DNA of 64,000 bases from Vagococcus carniphilus (GCF_014397115.1 NZ_CP060720.1:574001-638000); one strand, 5' to 3'. Positions 47,323-58,174 are shown, counted from the first letter of the stretch. Notes: a model not told the origin generated them from the letters alone. Numbers and translations are program-made.

Positions 47323-47860
47323 GAAAAAGCCAAGTTTGTCCAATTTCTTTGGACTAGATGATTCTCATGATGATGATTTTGAATTTGAAAACGAAGAAAG
47401 TTTTGAAAATGAAATGGCGCAATTTACCAATGACCCATCTAATAATTTCGAAACGACTGAAGAAAAGATAATACCAACTTCAGATGTATCATCTTCTAAT
47501 CAATATACAAATAAAAAAGTTGTTGCCATGAATTCTTATCAAGGCGGCACTGAGAGAAATCGCCAAGTAGAAAATAAAAGAGTTCACCGTAAAATTACGG
47601 TATTTGAACCAAGAGCATATGCAGATTGTAAATCAATTGCGCAAGCTTTATTTAGAAAAGAAATAGTGATTGTTACTTTTTCTGCAATGGAAGAGCATCA
47701 AGCTCGTCGAGTGGTAGATTTTGTAACAGGAACAATTTATGCAGTAGATGGAGACATTCAACGTATCGGTGAAGAAATTTTTATTTGTACACCAGCTAAT
47801 GTTGATGTGGATTCAACTGTTGCACAAAGTTTAGTTTCAACACATTTAACAAACTATTAA
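47309..47860 (+). CDS. sepF: Cell division protein SepF
   Basis: 183 residues from the ATG at 47309 (AGAGGT 8 nt upstream). The N-terminal MNLFKKKPSLSNFFGLDD is the membrane-binding amphipathic helix. A variable acidic linker is followed by the SepF core (KITVFEPRAYADCKSIAQALFRKEIVIVTFSAMEEHQARRVVDFVTGTIYAVDGDIQRIGEEIFICTP). SepF bundles FtsZ and can replace FtsA as an anchor. The longer upstream frame lies inside ylmE and is rejected. Confidence 0.95.
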   Translation: MNLFKKKPSLSNFFGLDDSHDDDFEFENEESFENEMAQFTNDPSNNFETTEEKIIPTSDVSSSNQYTNKKVVAMNSYQGGTERNRQVENKRVHRKITVFEPRAYADCKSIAQALFRKEIVIVTFSAMEEHQARRVVDFVTGTIYAVDGDIQRIGEEIFICTPANVDVDSTVAQSLVSTHLTNY

Positions 47861-47873
47861 GGGATGTGCAGCT

Positions 47874-48152
47874 ATGATAATGATTCAACTTTTAACACTT
47901 TTGCTTAAAGTTGTACAAGTCTATTCTTTTGTTCTCGTAGCTTATGCCTTAATGTCCTGGTTTCCAGGCGCTTACGAAACAAAACTTGGACAACTAATTA
48001 TTAAGATTAGTCGTCCATATTTAAGCCTATTTGATCGACTTAATTTAAGTTTTGGACCGATTGATTTTACAATAATCGTCGCACTATTTGTTTTAAACTT
48101 TGCTAGTAAAGGCTTAGTAATGTTTTTAAGCCGAATACTATATGGAATATAA
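47874..48152 (+). CDS. ylmG: YggT-family membrane protein YlmG
   Basis: 92 residues with two hydrophobic segments separated by the conserved loop SWFPGAYETKLGQLIIKISRPYLSLFDRL. The family is linked to division or osmotic stress but lacks a defined function. AAGGG lies 10 nt before the ATG. Position between sepF and ylmH is standard. Confidence 0.92.
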   Translation: MIMIQLLTLLLKVVQVYSFVLVAYALMSWFPGAYETKLGQLIIKISRPYLSLFDRLNLSFGPIDFTIIVALFVLNFASKGLVMFLSRILYGI

Positions 48153-48185
48153 TATTCTATTTACAAATGAAAGGATGTGAGTTTT

Positions 48186-48968
48186 TTGCTAGCTAATGTG
48201 TATCAGCATTTTCGCAAGGACGAGCATCCTTTTATAGATTTAGTAACAGGTTGGTTTGAACAAGTTGAAGATCAGTACGCTCCTTATGTAACAGATTTTT
48301 TAAATCCAAGAGAAGCCTTTATACTTGAAACATTAATAGGAAAAAAACACGATATTAAATATTCGTTGTACGGAGGTTTTGAGAACTCTGAAAGAAAGTG
48401 TGCTATTATTTATCCTAGTTATTACGAACCAAAAGAGGAAGATTATGATATCTCAATTTATGAGATTAATTATCCCCTTAAGTTTGGGTCGTTAAGTCAT
48501 GGGAAAATCTTAGGAACATTGATGAGTACTGGGATAAAAAGAGAATACATTGGGGACATTATTACAGATGGAACAAGATGGCAAGTTTTTATTAAAGAAT
48601 CTATGGCTAACTATGTTGTAAGTCAAATTGATAAAATAGGTTCTTTTGGTGTCAGATTTGAACAACTTTTATATACTGATGTGATAACACCAACTGATGA
48701 ATGGCAATTTGAAGAATTAACGGTCACATCGTTAAGAATTGATAATATTATTTCCTCGGTATATAATATATCTAGGCAAAGAGCCAAACAAGTAATAGAG
48801 TCAAAAAGAGTTAAAGTAAATTGGGTCGAAACGGAACGAGTGGATTACCTTGTAGATTATTTAGATATTATCTCTGTAAGAAAGCTTGGACGCATCCAAA
48901 TTGTTGAACAACAAGGAAAAACAAAAAAAGATAAAGTTCGCTTAGGCATTCGTGTGTTAAGAAAGTAA
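48186..48968 (+). CDS. ylmH: S4-domain RNA-binding protein YlmH
   Basis: 260 residues from the TTG at 48186, which gives the usual MxANVYQHFRKDEHPFID start; a GTG at 48177 would be too near AAAGG. The C-terminal S4 domain is SLRIDNIISSVYNISRQRAKQVIESKRVKVNWVETER. In Bacillus, YlmH acts on stalled large ribosomal subunits in quality control, joining peptidyl-tRNA tailing. It is placed in the dcw cluster by convention. Confidence 0.92.
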   Translation: MLANVYQHFRKDEHPFIDLVTGWFEQVEDQYAPYVTDFLNPREAFILETLIGKKHDIKYSLYGGFENSERKCAIIYPSYYEPKEEDYDISIYEINYPLKFGSLSHGKILGTLMSTGIKREYIGDIITDGTRWQVFIKESMANYVVSQIDKIGSFGVRFEQLLYTDVITPTDEWQFEELTVTSLRIDNIISSVYNISRQRAKQVIESKRVKVNWVETERVDYLVDYLDIISVRKLGRIQIVEQQGKTKKDKVRLGIRVLRK

Positions 48969-48988
48969 CTTATTTATGAGGTGAAAAA

Positions 48989-49798
48989 ATGGCAATAAAA
49001 CCAATTGATATTACAAACAAAAGTTTTAATTCAAAATTTAAAGGCTATGATAAAGATGAAGTGGATGATTTCTTAGATCAAATCGCTCTTGACGTGGAAA
49101 AATTAGTATCTGAAAATAGAGAATTTGAAAAAAAAGCTAAACAAGCTGAAGAAAAATTAAGCTACTTCAATGAATTAAAAGATTCATTAAATCAATCAAT
49201 TATTGTGGCTCAAGACACAGCAGATAAATTAAAAGAAAATGCTACTAAAGAAAGTGACTTAGCAATTCAACAAGCTCAAGCTCAATCTGAAGATATTTTA
49301 GCTCATGCCAACAAAATGAGTGAAGAGTTAATCACAGGATCAACTAATAAAGCTAACGAAATTTTAATGGAAGCTAGTGAACGTGCAAGATCACTTGCTG
49401 TAGAAACAGATGATTTGAAGAAAAAAACACGTGTCTTCCACAGAAATTTATCTGTACTTTTAGAATCTCAATTACAAATTGTGAAAAGCGAAGAGTGGGA
49501 TGAATTACTTAAACCATTTGGTGCTTATGTGGATAGTAGTCATCAAGCCTTTAAACAAGTGCTAGATGCTGTTGAAGCTGCTAATGGAAGTGATCCAACG
49601 TCAGTTGCAATTGATGTGAAGCCTGAATTCCAATATGAATCAGAGCCTAAACCACAGCAAAAACCACAACCTAAGGCGCCACAACAACCAAAACAACAAA
49701 GTAAACCAGAGGCACCAAAAGCTGAAGCACAACCAACACAAGAACCAAACAAAAAAGGTGGACGTCCTGAGCGTGCTAGCCGTAATCGCGTTAAATAA
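48989..49798 (+). CDS. divIVA: Cell division/polarity protein DivIVA
   Basis: 269 residues. The N-terminal lipid-binding coiled coil starts PIDITNKSFNSKFKGYDKDEVDDFLDQIALDVEKL (with the exposed Phe and Arg/Lys). A long helical coiled coil extends to about 190, then a Pro/Gln/Lys-rich disordered tail of about 65 residues. It marks negatively curved membrane at septa. GAGGTG precedes the ATG. Low-complexity CCACAAC-type codons in the tail cause a local repeat. Confidence 0.95.
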   Translation: MAIKPIDITNKSFNSKFKGYDKDEVDDFLDQIALDVEKLVSENREFEKKAKQAEEKLSYFNELKDSLNQSIIVAQDTADKLKENATKESDLAIQQAQAQSEDILAHANKMSEELITGSTNKANEILMEASERARSLAVETDDLKKKTRVFHRNLSVLLESQLQIVKSEEWDELLKPFGAYVDSSHQAFKQVLDAVEAANGSDPTSVAIDVKPEFQYESEPKPQQKPQPKAPQQPKQQSKPEAPKAEAQPTQEPNKKGGRPERASRNRVK

Positions 49799-49800
49799 AA

Positions 49801-50030
49801 AATGAAACAGAAAAGCTTATTTTATTCTTTCAGTGAGTTGGGAAAAAGTGGAAACCCAATAAGACAATGAATTAAGAAAGATCCTTCATTTAACGAATAA
49901 TTGAACTTACAAGTAGGTTATTCCGGTTAAAAACCGTTATCATGAAAGAGTATAGCCAGTATTTTTGGCTAAAACATGGGTGGTAACACGAAGACTTCGT
50001 CCCTTTATAGGGAGAGGTCTTTTTTTATAT
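49801..50030 (+). promoter_or_regulatory. T-box leader of ileS
   Basis: The 256-nt gap before ileS contains an AGTGA box (49832-49836), a hairpin around TTGGG...CCCAA, the T-box core GGGTGGTAACACG (49978-49990) and a terminator (AAGACTTCGTCCCT with AGGGAGAGGTCTT, about 49991-50020) followed by T residues. ATC at 49881-49883 is a candidate isoleucine specifier triplet. Uncharged tRNA-Ile binding would favour antitermination and ileS expression. Confidence 0.92.
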
Positions 50031-50054
50031 AGAAAAAGGGAAAGGAATGAGTGT

Positions 50055-52841
50055 ATGAAAACAAAAGAGACACTACATTTAGGAAAAACTGGATTTCCAA
50101 TGAGAGGGAATTTACCAAACAGAGAAGTAGAATGGCAAAAAGATTGGGAAGAAAAGAAAATTTATGAACGCCGTCAAGAATTAAACGAAGGCAAGCCGAC
50201 ATTTGTTTTACATGATGGACCTCCATATGCAAATGGTAACATCCATTTAGGACATGCCCTAAATAAAATTAGTAAAGATATCATTGTTCGTTCAAAATCA
50301 ATGTCAGGTTTCAGAGCACCTTATGTTCCTGGTTGGGATACTCATGGTTTACCAATTGAGCAAGTTCTAACAAATAAAGGAATTAAACGTAAAGAAATGT
50401 CTCGTGCTGAGTATCTTAAAAAATGTGAAGAATATGCTCTTACACAAGTTGATACACAAAGAGAAGACTTTAAACGTTTAGGTGTTGCTGGTGAATGGGA
50501 TAATCCATATGTGACATTAACTCCAGACTACGAAGCAGCTCAAATTCGTGTGTTTGGAAAAATGGCAGAAAAAGGCTATATCTACAAAGGATTAAAACCA
50601 ATTTACTGGTCACCATCAAGTGAATCTTCTTTAGCAGAAGCTGAAATTGAGTATAAAGATGTGAAATCAGCCTCTATTTATGTTGCTTTCAAAGTAAAGA
50701 ACGGAAAAGGCAAATTAGCAGATGACGTTAATTTTGTTATTTGGACAACAACTCCTTGGACACTACCAGCTAACTTAGCGATTACTGTGAACAAAGATTT
50801 TGATTATGTCATTGTACTAGTTGATGATCAAAAATATGTTGTAGCTAAAGACTTATTAGAAACAGTTTCAAGTGCTATTGGTTGGGAAAATCCTGAAATC
50901 ATTGAAGAGTTTAAAGGAGATATGTTAGAAGGTTTAACAGCTCAACATCCATTCTACGACCGTGAATCTTTATTAATTTTAGGAGACCACGTAACGCTAG
51001 AAGCAGGGACTGGTCTAGTTCATACAGCTCCAGGACATGGGGATGATGACTACATTGTTGGTCGTAAATACGGCTTAGATGTTTTATCTCCTGTTGATAA
51101 TCGCGGAGTCTTTACAGAAGAAGCACCAGGTTTTGAAGGTGTATTTTATGACAAAGCTAATCCAATGATTACTGAATTGCTAGAAGAAAAAGGAGCGCTA
51201 TTAAAATTAGACTTCTTTACACATAGTTATCCACATGACTGGAGAACTAAAAAACCAGTTATCTTTAGAGCGACTGCACAATGGTTTGCTTCAATTGATA
51301 AGTTCAGAGATAATATCTTAACAGAAATTGAAAAAGTAGATTGGATTATCCCTTGGGGTAAAACACGTCTTTATAACATGGTTCGTGACCGTGGAGATTG
51401 GGTAATCTCTCGTCAACGTGCTTGGGGTGTGCCATTACCAATTTTCTATGCTGAAAACGATGAACCAATTATCACACCTGAAATCATTGAACATATTGCT
51501 AATTTATTTGCTGAGCATGGTTCAAGAGTTTGGTATGAACGTGAAGCAAAAGAGTTACTACCAGAAGGATTCACTCATCCAGGAAGTCCAAATGGAGAAT
51601 TTACAAAAGAAACAGATATCATGGATGTTTGGTTTGATTCAGGTTCTTCTCATGAAGCAGTTTTACGAGGACGTGAAAACTTAACCTTCCCAGCAGATTT
51701 ATATTTAGAAGGTTCTGACCAATACCGTGGTTGGTTCAACTCAAGTATCACAACAAGTGTTGCCATTAATGGAGTGTCACCTTACAAGTCTGTTATTTCT
51801 CAAGGATTTACATTAGATCCTCAAGGTAGAAAGCAAAGTAAATCTTTAGGAAATACAATTGAACCAGGTAAAGTCATTAACCAATTAGGTGCCGATATTT
51901 TACGTTTATGGGTAGCAAGTGTGGATTATGAGTCAGATGTAAAAGTTGATATGAATACATTAAACTCAATTGCAGAAGTTTACCGTAAAATCCGTAATAC
52001 AATGCGTTTCTTATTAGCTAATACATCAGACTTTGATCCAAAAGAAAATACGGTTGCTTATGACGAGTTACGTTCTGTGGATAAATACTTGATGATTCGT
52101 TTGAATCAAGAAATTAAGACGATTAGAGAAAAAGGATATGATAGTTATTCATTCTCGACTGTGTATAAGAGTCTTGTTAATTTCTGTAACAATGACTTGT
52201 CAGCTTTCTATTTAGATTTTGCTAAAGATGTTGTTTATATTGAAGCTGAAAATAATTATGACCGTCGTTCAATGCAAACAGTCTTTTATGAAGTTTTAGT
52301 CACTTTAACGAAATTAATGACACCAATCTTACCTCATACGGCAGAAGAAATTTGGAGCCACTTAGAAGAGGAAGAAGAGTATGTACAACTAGCTGAATTA
52401 CCAGGTTATACAGAGTTCTCAGATCAAGAAGAAATTTTAGATCTATGGAATAACTTTATGGATTTACGCGATAATGTATTGAAAGCATTAGAAGAAGCAC
52501 GTAATGAAAAATTAATTGGTAAATCATTTGAAGCTAAAGTAACACTTTATCCAACTGAACCAGTTAAGGTATTAATTGATGCTTTAAACGCCAACCTTGA
52601 ACAAGTCTTAATTGTTTCAGACTTTGAAGTAGCAGCTATTAATGCAGATGTACCAGAAAAAGCAATTAAATTTGATAACATGTCAGTTTTAGTAGAACAT
52701 GCTACAGGCGAAACTTGTCAAAGATGTCGTGCGATTAAAGAAGATGTCGGTAGTCATGAAAAATTACCAACTCTATGTCATCGTTGTGCGACAATTGTTG
52801 AAGAAAACTTCCCAGTAGCATTGGAAGAAGGATTAGAGTAG
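50055..52841 (+). CDS. ileS: Isoleucyl-tRNA synthetase
   Basis: 928 residues from the ATG at 50055 (AAAGGAA 8 nt upstream); the frame's upstream extension lies in the T-box. Class I signature HLGH is at 64-67 ([16 protein letters not shown]). The CP1 editing domain has [13 protein letters not shown] and [16 protein letters not shown]. The second signature is KQSKS (593-597) instead of KMSKS. The C-terminal zinc site is CQRC...CHRC. It is a bacterial (type 1, mupirocin-sensitive-like) form by length and zinc motif. Regulated by the T-box. Confidence 0.97.
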   Translation: MKTKETLHLGKTGFPMRGNLPNREVEWQKDWEEKKIYERRQELNEGKPTFVLHDGPPYANGNIHLGHALNKISKDIIVRSKSMSGFRAPYVPGWDTHGLPIEQVLTNKGIKRKEMSRAEYLKKCEEYALTQVDTQREDFKRLGVAGEWDNPYVTLTPDYEAAQIRVFGKMAEKGYIYKGLKPIYWSPSSESSLAEAEIEYKDVKSASIYVAFKVKNGKGKLADDVNFVIWTTTPWTLPANLAITVNKDFDYVIVLVDDQKYVVAKDLLETVSSAIGWENPEIIEEFKGDMLEGLTAQHPFYDRESLLILGDHVTLEAGTGLVHTAPGHGDDDYIVGRKYGLDVLSPVDNRGVFTEEAPGFEGVFYDKANPMITELLEEKGALLKLDFFTHSYPHDWRTKKPVIFRATAQWFASIDKFRDNILTEIEKVDWIIPWGKTRLYNMVRDRGDWVISRQRAWGVPLPIFYAENDEPIITPEIIEHIANLFAEHGSRVWYEREAKELLPEGFTHPGSPNGEFTKETDIMDVWFDSGSSHEAVLRGRENLTFPADLYLEGSDQYRGWFNSSITTSVAINGVSPYKSVISQGFTLDPQGRKQSKSLGNTIEPGKVINQLGADILRLWVASVDYESDVKVDMNTLNSIAEVYRKIRNTMRFLLANTSDFDPKENTVAYDELRSVDKYLMIRLNQEIKTIREKGYDSYSFSTVYKSLVNFCNNDLSAFYLDFAKDVVYIEAENNYDRRSMQTVFYEVLVTLTKLMTPILPHTAEEIWSHLEEEEEYVQLAELPGYTEFSDQEEILDLWNNFMDLRDNVLKALEEARNEKLIGKSFEAKVTLYPTEPVKVLIDALNANLEQVLIVSDFEVAAINADVPEKAIKFDNMSVLVEHATGETCQRCRAIKEDVGSHEKLPTLCHRCATIVEENFPVALEEGLE

Positions 52842-52875
52842 CAAGTATTAATCGTATAAAAAATGAACGTAAGAA

Positions 52876-52901
52876 GGGTCTAGAATAGTTATTCTAGGCT
52901 C
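52876..52901 (+). terminator. ileS terminator
   Basis: GGGTCTAGAATA (52876-52887) pairs with TATTCTAGGCTC (52890-52901) with two G-T wobbles, then a T run. Confidence 0.85.
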
Positions 52902-52964
52902 TTTTTTACATTTCTGTATTTCTACTAAAAAGGGTCTTATTTGCAATCAGCCACATTTTCATGC

Positions 52965-52981
52965 ATCATTAATAGTATGAT
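52965..52981. promoter_or_regulatory. Inverted repeat upstream of the opuC-type operon
   Basis: ATCAT (52965-52969), 7-nt spacer, ATGAT (52977-52981), 32 nt before the first gene. TTGCAA at 52941-52946 may be a -35 17 nt upstream of CATCAT. Could be an operator; no regulator gene is adjacent. Confidence 0.35.
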
Positions 52982-53013
52982 CATTTAAATTTAATGAAAA
53001 AGGGGATGTTAGA

Positions 53014-54201
53014 ATGATCGAATTTCAGAATATTACCAAAATTTATAAAGGTAATAAAAGGGCTGTTTCCGACGTCACACTTTCATTTGGTGATAGTGAA
53101 TTCATTTGTTTTATCGGGACAAGTGGTAGTGGGAAAACAACAGCTATGAGAATGATTAATCGTATGATTGAACCGACTTCTGGAAAAATTTTGATTGATG
53201 GTAAAAATATTCAAGATATCAATCCAGTTGAACTAAGAAGAAGCGTGGGGTATGTGATTCAAAATATTGGTTTACTGCCACACATGACAATTAGGGATAA
53301 CATTACTTTAGTTCCTAAGTTATTAAAATGGCCAGAAGAAGAGCGTGCAGAAATTGCAGAGCAAATGATTCGCTTAGTAGAGCTACCTGTGGAAATGTTA
53401 GATCGTTATCCACATGAACTCTCAGGAGGTCAGCAACAACGTATTGGTGTGGTAAGAGCATTAGCAGCAGATCAAAATATTGTGCTAATGGATGAACCTT
53501 TTGGAGCACTCGATCCTATTACACGGGATGCGCTACAAGACTTTGTTAAAGAACTACAAGAAAAAATGGGGAAAACGATTGTCTTTGTAACGCATGATAT
53601 GGATGAAGCTTTAAAATTAGCTACTAAAATTGTTATTATGAGCCACGGGAAAGTGGTTCAATGTGACACACCTGAAAATATATTAAAAAATCCTGCAAAT
53701 GATTTTGTTCGTGAATTAATAGGGGAAGAGCGTTTAATCCACAGCCAACAAGATTATATTACAGTTGGTGAAGTCGTAACGCAGCACGCGATTTCGATTA
53801 CAAAAGATAAATCATTATCAGAGGCTATTCGATTGATGCGTGAGAAACGAGTGGATACGCTACTCGTTGTGGATAACCAAAACATACTAAAAGGTTTTAT
53901 TGATGTAGAAACAATTAATGAACAAAGAGGAAAATCGACCATTGTTGGTGATATTACAAATACAGATGTGTTCTTTATCCGTAAAAAAGCCCTTTTAAGG
54001 GATGCGGTTCAGAAAATCTTAAAACGCGGTTTGAAGTATGTGCCAGTTGTGGATGAAAATAAAAAATTAGTTGGGATCATTACTCGTTCTTCATTAGTAG
54101 ATATGGTTTATGAAACAATATGGGGAGAAGAGGAAGATGGTTTATCAGCTCCAACAGAAACCATGACAGAAGTCCCTGTTAAAGAACAGGAGGAAGTCTA
54201 A
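53014..54201 (+). CDS. opuCA: Glycine betaine/carnitine/choline ABC transporter, ATP-binding protein (OpuCA type)
   Basis: 395 residues. Walker [14 protein letters not shown] (near 34-46), signature [16 protein letters not shown], Walker [14 protein letters not shown] and switch His [10 protein letters not shown]. Two C-terminal CBS domains (about 250-365; [26 protein letters not shown] and [17 protein letters not shown]) sense ionic strength or cyclic-di-AMP in OpuC proteins. First of four overlapping genes; AAAGGGGATG precedes the ATG. Confidence 0.94.
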   Translation: MIEFQNITKIYKGNKRAVSDVTLSFGDSEFICFIGTSGSGKTTAMRMINRMIEPTSGKILIDGKNIQDINPVELRRSVGYVIQNIGLLPHMTIRDNITLVPKLLKWPEEERAEIAEQMIRLVELPVEMLDRYPHELSGGQQQRIGVVRALAADQNIVLMDEPFGALDPITRDALQDFVKELQEKMGKTIVFVTHDMDEALKLATKIVIMSHGKVVQCDTPENILKNPANDFVRELIGEERLIHSQQDYITVGEVVTQHAISITKDKSLSEAIRLMREKRVDTLLVVDNQNILKGFIDVETINEQRGKSTIVGDITNTDVFFIRKKALLRDAVQKILKRGLKYVPVVDENKKLVGIITRSSLVDMVYETIWGEEEDGLSAPTETMTEVPVKEQEEV

Positions 54202-54836
54202 TGAATGATTTTTTACAACAACATGGCAATGAACTAGTTGTTAAAACATTAGAACATCTCTATATTTCTGGCATCTCTTTAGCTTTAGGTATTCTAGTAG
54301 CTGTTCCACTAGGAATTGCTTTAACAAGAACTAAAAAAACGGCTAATATTGTTATTGGCTTAGCGAGTTTACTTCAAACAATTCCTTCCTTAGCATTATT
54401 AACTATGTTTATACCATTTTTTGGTGTTGGAAAAAATACTGCAATAGTCGCTCTTTTTATCTACTCTTTACTTCCTATTTTAAGAAATACTTATTTAGGT
54501 GTTAAGCAAGTAGATCGTAATTTAGTGGATGCGGCTAAAGGAATGGGGATGACTAACTTTCAACAGGTATGGTTAGTTGAGCTTCCTTTAGCTATCCCAA
54601 CGATTATGAGAGGTATCCGTCTAGGGGCTGTTTATGTGATTGCCTGGGCAACACTGGCTTCTTATATCGGTGGTGGTGGATTAGGAGATTTAATCTTTAG
54701 TGGACTAAACCTTTATAAACCAGATTTGATTATTGGAGGAACCATTCCTGTTATTATTTTAGCTTTATTAAGTGACTTTTTATTGGGTCTTTTAGAAAAA
54801 AGATTTTCTCCTAAACAGAAGGGAGAGACTGCTTAA
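54201..54836 (+). CDS. opuCB: Osmolyte ABC transporter permease (OpuCB type)
   Basis: 211 residues, five to six membrane segments. The EAA-type loop is [35 protein letters not shown]. It pairs with the second permease gene of the operon. Overlaps opuCA by one base and the binding-protein gene by one base, so translation is coupled. Confidence 0.92.
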   Translation: MNDFLQQHGNELVVKTLEHLYISGISLALGILVAVPLGIALTRTKKTANIVIGLASLLQTIPSLALLTMFIPFFGVGKNTAIVALFIYSLLPILRNTYLGVKQVDRNLVDAAKGMGMTNFQQVWLVELPLAIPTIMRGIRLGAVYVIAWATLASYIGGGGLGDLIFSGLNLYKPDLIIGGTIPVIILALLSDFLLGLLEKRFSPKQKGETA

Positions 54837-55768
54837 TGAAAAAGAAACGTTCAATTATTTTAACGAGTCTATTTGTTTTATTCCTTATTCTAGGAGGGTG
54901 TAGTTTTCCAGGTTTAGGTGGTTCCAATCGAAATAGTGAGACCATTTCAATTGGGTCAATTGCGACTAGTGAGAATCAAATTTTAGCTAATTTAGCTAAA
55001 TTAATGATTGAACACTATACAGATGATAAAGTAGTGATGATTAATAATTTGGGAACCAGTACAGTTGCTCATAACGCGATGGTTAATGAAGATATTAACA
55101 TTTCAGCTGGTAGATATACAGGGACTGATTTAAGTGGAACGCTTAATTTACCACCTGAAAAAGATCCTAAAAAAGCTTACGACATTGTTTCAAAAGAGTT
55201 TAAGGAACGCTATCAACAAGAATGGCTCCCTTCATATGGCTTTGCGAATACTTACGCGTTTATGGTTTCTAAAGAAACAGCTGAAAAGTATCAGTTGAAA
55301 AAAATAAGTGATTTAAAAGAAGTGGCAGGAGAGTTAACAGCAGGTGTGGATACTTCTTGGATGAACCGAGATGGAGATGGCTATAAAGCTTTTTCGGATG
55401 AATACGATGTGAATTTTAAAAAAGTTTATCCTATGCAGATTGGTTTAGTTTATGATGCTGTTGCAGCTCAAAAGATGGATGTTGTTTTAGGTTATTCAAC
55501 AGATGGTCGAATTGCGAGTTATGATTTGGTTATTTTAGAGGATGACTTAAAATTTTTCCCACCTTATGATGCCAGTATTGTTATTAGTGATAAATTACTA
55601 AAACAAAAACCTGAATTAAAAGAAATATTGGAAAAATTATCAGGACAAATTGATACAGAAACAATGCAACAATTAAATTATCAAGCTGACAATGATTTGT
55701 TAGAGCCTGAAAATGTGGCCCGCAAGTTTTTAAGAGACCATAATTTTTTTGAAGGAGATGATAAATAA
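54836..55768 (+). CDS. opuCC: Osmolyte-binding lipoprotein (OpuCC type)
   Basis: 310 residues. A signal peptide with basic start and lipobox LGGC, acylation at Cys22, anchors the protein outside the membrane. The OpuAC-like domain follows (ETISIGSIATSENQILANLAKLMIEHYT, GAGRYTGTDL-like region ISAGRYTGTDLSGTL). It delivers betaine, carnitine or choline to the permease pair. Ligand choice is not settled by sequence. Confidence 0.92.
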   Translation: MKKKRSIILTSLFVLFLILGGCSFPGLGGSNRNSETISIGSIATSENQILANLAKLMIEHYTDDKVVMINNLGTSTVAHNAMVNEDINISAGRYTGTDLSGTLNLPPEKDPKKAYDIVSKEFKERYQQEWLPSYGFANTYAFMVSKETAEKYQLKKISDLKEVAGELTAGVDTSWMNRDGDGYKAFSDEYDVNFKKVYPMQIGLVYDAVAAQKMDVVLGYSTDGRIASYDLVILEDDLKFFPPYDASIVISDKLLKQKPELKEILEKLSGQIDTETMQQLNYQADNDLLEPENVARKFLRDHNFFEGDDK

Positions 55769-56448
55769 TGGAAAATATGAGTTTATTTGAACAATTTTTT
55801 TACTATTTACAACAAAATAGTGGATACGTCTTAACTCAATTTATACGTCATTTCTTGATTTCAATTTATGGAGTCATCTTTGCAGCAATTGTTGGGATTC
55901 CAATTGGTATATTTATTTCAAGAAAAAGAAAACTAGCAGATTGGGTGATTGGAATAGCTAACGTTATTCAAACGATTCCTTCACTTGCGATGGTTTCTAT
56001 TTTAATGCTAGGACTTGGCCTAGGCGTCAACACCGTTATTATGACTGTCTTTTTGTATTCCTTACTACCAATCATATCAAACACTTATACTGGAATGAGG
56101 CAAGTAGATAGTGATATTTTAGATGCTGGAAAAGGGATGGGAATGACTAAATTTCAGCGATTGTATCTAATTGAGTTACCTCTTTCTGTTTCAGTGATTA
56201 TGGCAGGACTTAGAAATGCCTTAGTTGTTGCCATCGGTATTACGGCGATTGGTTCTTTCGTAGGAGCTGGTGGTCTAGGTGATATTATTATCCGAGGAAC
56301 TAATGCAACAGATGGGACAGCGATTATTTTAGTAGGAGCATTACCAACGGCTTTAATGGCGATCATTACGGATTGGTTGCTTGGTTTAGTTGAAAAACGA
56401 CTTGATCCGAGTTCAAAAGTCGGAAAGCAAGTGGCAAAATCTGAATAA
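55768..56448 (+). CDS. opuCD: Osmolyte ABC transporter permease (OpuCD type)
   Basis: 226 residues with several membrane segments and the permease loop DAGKGMGMTKFQRLYLIELPLSVSVIMAGLRNALV. Related to but distinct from the first permease of the operon, as usual for OpuB/OpuC systems with two different permeases. Ends the operon before a bidirectional terminator. Confidence 0.92.
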   Translation: MENMSLFEQFFYYLQQNSGYVLTQFIRHFLISIYGVIFAAIVGIPIGIFISRKRKLADWVIGIANVIQTIPSLAMVSILMLGLGLGVNTVIMTVFLYSLLPIISNTYTGMRQVDSDILDAGKGMGMTKFQRLYLIELPLSVSVIMAGLRNALVVAIGITAIGSFVGAGGLGDIIIRGTNATDGTAIILVGALPTALMAIITDWLLGLVEKRLDPSSKVGKQVAKSE

Positions 56449-56449
56449 T

Positions 56450-56499
56450 AAAAAGGAGCTATTGGCTAAGTGTAAAAACTTAATCAATAGCTCCTTTTT
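56450..56499. terminator. Bidirectional terminator between opuC and zwf
   Basis: AAAAAGGAGCTATTG (56450-56464) pairs with CAATAGCTCCTTTTT (56485-56499); the 20-nt loop can form an inner TAAGT/ACTTA helix. Confidence 0.9.
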
Positions 56500-56505
56500 A
56501 GTTCT

Positions 56506-57993
56506 TTATTTATCCCATGAATCTGGTTCCCAGACCCATTGACGATTATCTTTTTCAAGTAAATCAAACGCACAGTGAGGTCCCATTGAACCTGCAGGAT
56601 AAGTTGGAATATCAGTTGTTTCTTTATCCCAAGTTTCTCTAACCGTATCGACGATTTTCCAAGAGTTAGCGACTTCATCCCAGTGAGTAAAGTTTGTCGC
56701 GTCTCCCTTCAAGCAGTCTAAAAGAAGTTTTTCATAGGCTTCAGGACTGTTGTCTAGGTTTTCTTGAGAGTGACGATAGTTAAGTTTAACAGGATCAATG
56801 TTAAATCCGTCTCCGACTTCTTTACCATTTAGTGTTAGTGAGAAGCCCTCCGTTGGTTGAATATAGATAGTTAAAATATTATCTGGTAAGTCTTTATGAC
56901 TAGTATCAGCTTCTCTAAAAACGTTAATAGGTGTTGATTTAAAGACAATATTAATGCGAGTTCCTTTTTCAGAAAGACGTTTTCCTGTACGAATATAGAA
57001 AGGAACGCCGGCCCATCTAAAGTTATCAATCATTAATTTTCCAGCAACAAACGTTTCAGTTTGAGAATTCTCATCAACACCAGGTTCTTCTTTGTAGTTT
57101 GTATCAGCTGTTTTACCTGCAACATATTGACCACGTACAAAGTTTTCTTTCACTTCTTGGTCGTTATAAACACGGATAGCTTTTAAAGCTGTAATTTTTT
57201 CAGTACGAATGGCTTCTTCAGAAAATAAAGTGGGTGGTTCCATTGCTAATAAAGCAACCACTTGTAAGATATGATTTTGAACCATATCTTTTAAAGCTCC
57301 ACTTTGATCGTAATAACCACCACGTTCTTCAACTCCTAAATCTTCGGCTAGTGTGATTTGAACGTTGTCGATATAGCGATGATTCCAAAGAGATTCAAAA
57401 ATATTATTACCAAATCGGACAGCTGAAATATTTTGAATCATTTCTTTTCCAAGGTAATGGTCAATACGGAAAATTTGATCTTCATTGAAAACTGCTGCAA
57501 TTTCACTGTTTAATTGTTGAGCTGTTTCAAAATCGGTTCCGAAAGGTTTTTCAATAACAAGACGACTAAATCCGTGTTCTGTCATAATTTTTTCTGATTT
57601 GATATGTTTTGAGATAGTGCCAAAAAATCTTGGAGCCATTGCTAAGTAGAAGAGACGATTTCCTTCTAATTCATAAGTTGAATCAAGTTCGTTAGCTAAA
57701 TTACCCAAAATTTTATATTCTTCTGTATCATTTACATTATGTGATTGGTAATAGAAGTGACTGATGAAGTCAGCTAATTCTTGTTGAGATGGTTTTAGAC
57801 TTTGAATTGAGTCAGTAACGACTTCTCTAAAGTAGTCATCTGACCACTCACGACGGGCTGTACCTATCACGGCGAAATGTTTGTTGATACTACCTTTTCT
57901 AAAAAGTCTGAAAAGGGAAGGGTACAATTTTCTTTTTGCTAAATCACCTGTACCACCAAAGATGATGAATAATGCTTTTTTTTCATGTGACAT
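56506..57993 (-). CDS. zwf: Glucose-6-phosphate 1-dehydrogenase
   Basis: 495 residues. Nucleotide loop FIIFGGTGDLAKRKLYPSLF at the start, then RLVIEKPFGTDFETAQQLN and the active-site RIDHYLGKEMIQN with catalytic His; AGVPFYIRTGKRL follows. It oxidises glucose-6-phosphate to 6-phosphogluconolactone, making NADPH for the pentose phosphate pathway. Monocistronic, with its own promoter. A gntZ-type partner is not adjacent. Confidence 0.97.
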   Translation of the reverse strand: MSHEKKALFIIFGGTGDLAKRKLYPSLFRLFRKGSINKHFAVIGTARREWSDDYFREVVTDSIQSLKPSQQELADFISHFYYQSHNVNDTEEYKILGNLANELDSTYELEGNRLFYLAMAPRFFGTISKHIKSEKIMTEHGFSRLVIEKPFGTDFETAQQLNSEIAAVFNEDQIFRIDHYLGKEMIQNISAVRFGNNIFESLWNHRYIDNVQITLAEDLGVEERGGYYDQSGALKDMVQNHILQVVALLAMEPPTLFSEEAIRTEKITALKAIRVYNDQEVKENFVRGQYVAGKTADTNYKEEPGVDENSQTETFVAGKLMIDNFRWAGVPFYIRTGKRLSEKGTRINIVFKSTPINVFREADTSHKDLPDNILTIYIQPTEGFSLTLNGKEVGDGFNIDPVKLNYRHSQENLDNSPEAYEKLLLDCLKGDATNFTHWDEVANSWKIVDTVRETWDKETTDIPTYPAGSMGPHCAFDLLEKDNRQWVWEPDSWDK

Positions 57994-58030
57994 TGTATAG
58001 CCTACTTTCTTAGCAATAAAAATCTATTGC

Positions 58031-58059
58031 ATCATATTCTTTTTACATTTTACTTGTAA
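58031..58059 (-). promoter_or_regulatory. zwf promoter
   Basis: Minus strand TTGTAA-type region: TTACAA (plus 58054-58059), 17-nt spacer, TATGAT (plus 58031-58036). Confidence 0.65.
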
Positions 58060-58174
58060 TCCGGTAACAAAGCAATTAGAAAGAAATAATTTAGTTAAGA
58101 ATTGATGAAAGCTTATGTGATCCAATTGTATAAAGGTATGATATACTAATAAAAAAACGAATAAGGTGATAGCT

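Noticed and set aside
49543-49752. Short tandem-like CCACAACC/CAAAACC repeats
   Set aside because: They are codons of the Pro/Gln-rich DivIVA tail, not a DNA repeat or CRISPR array.
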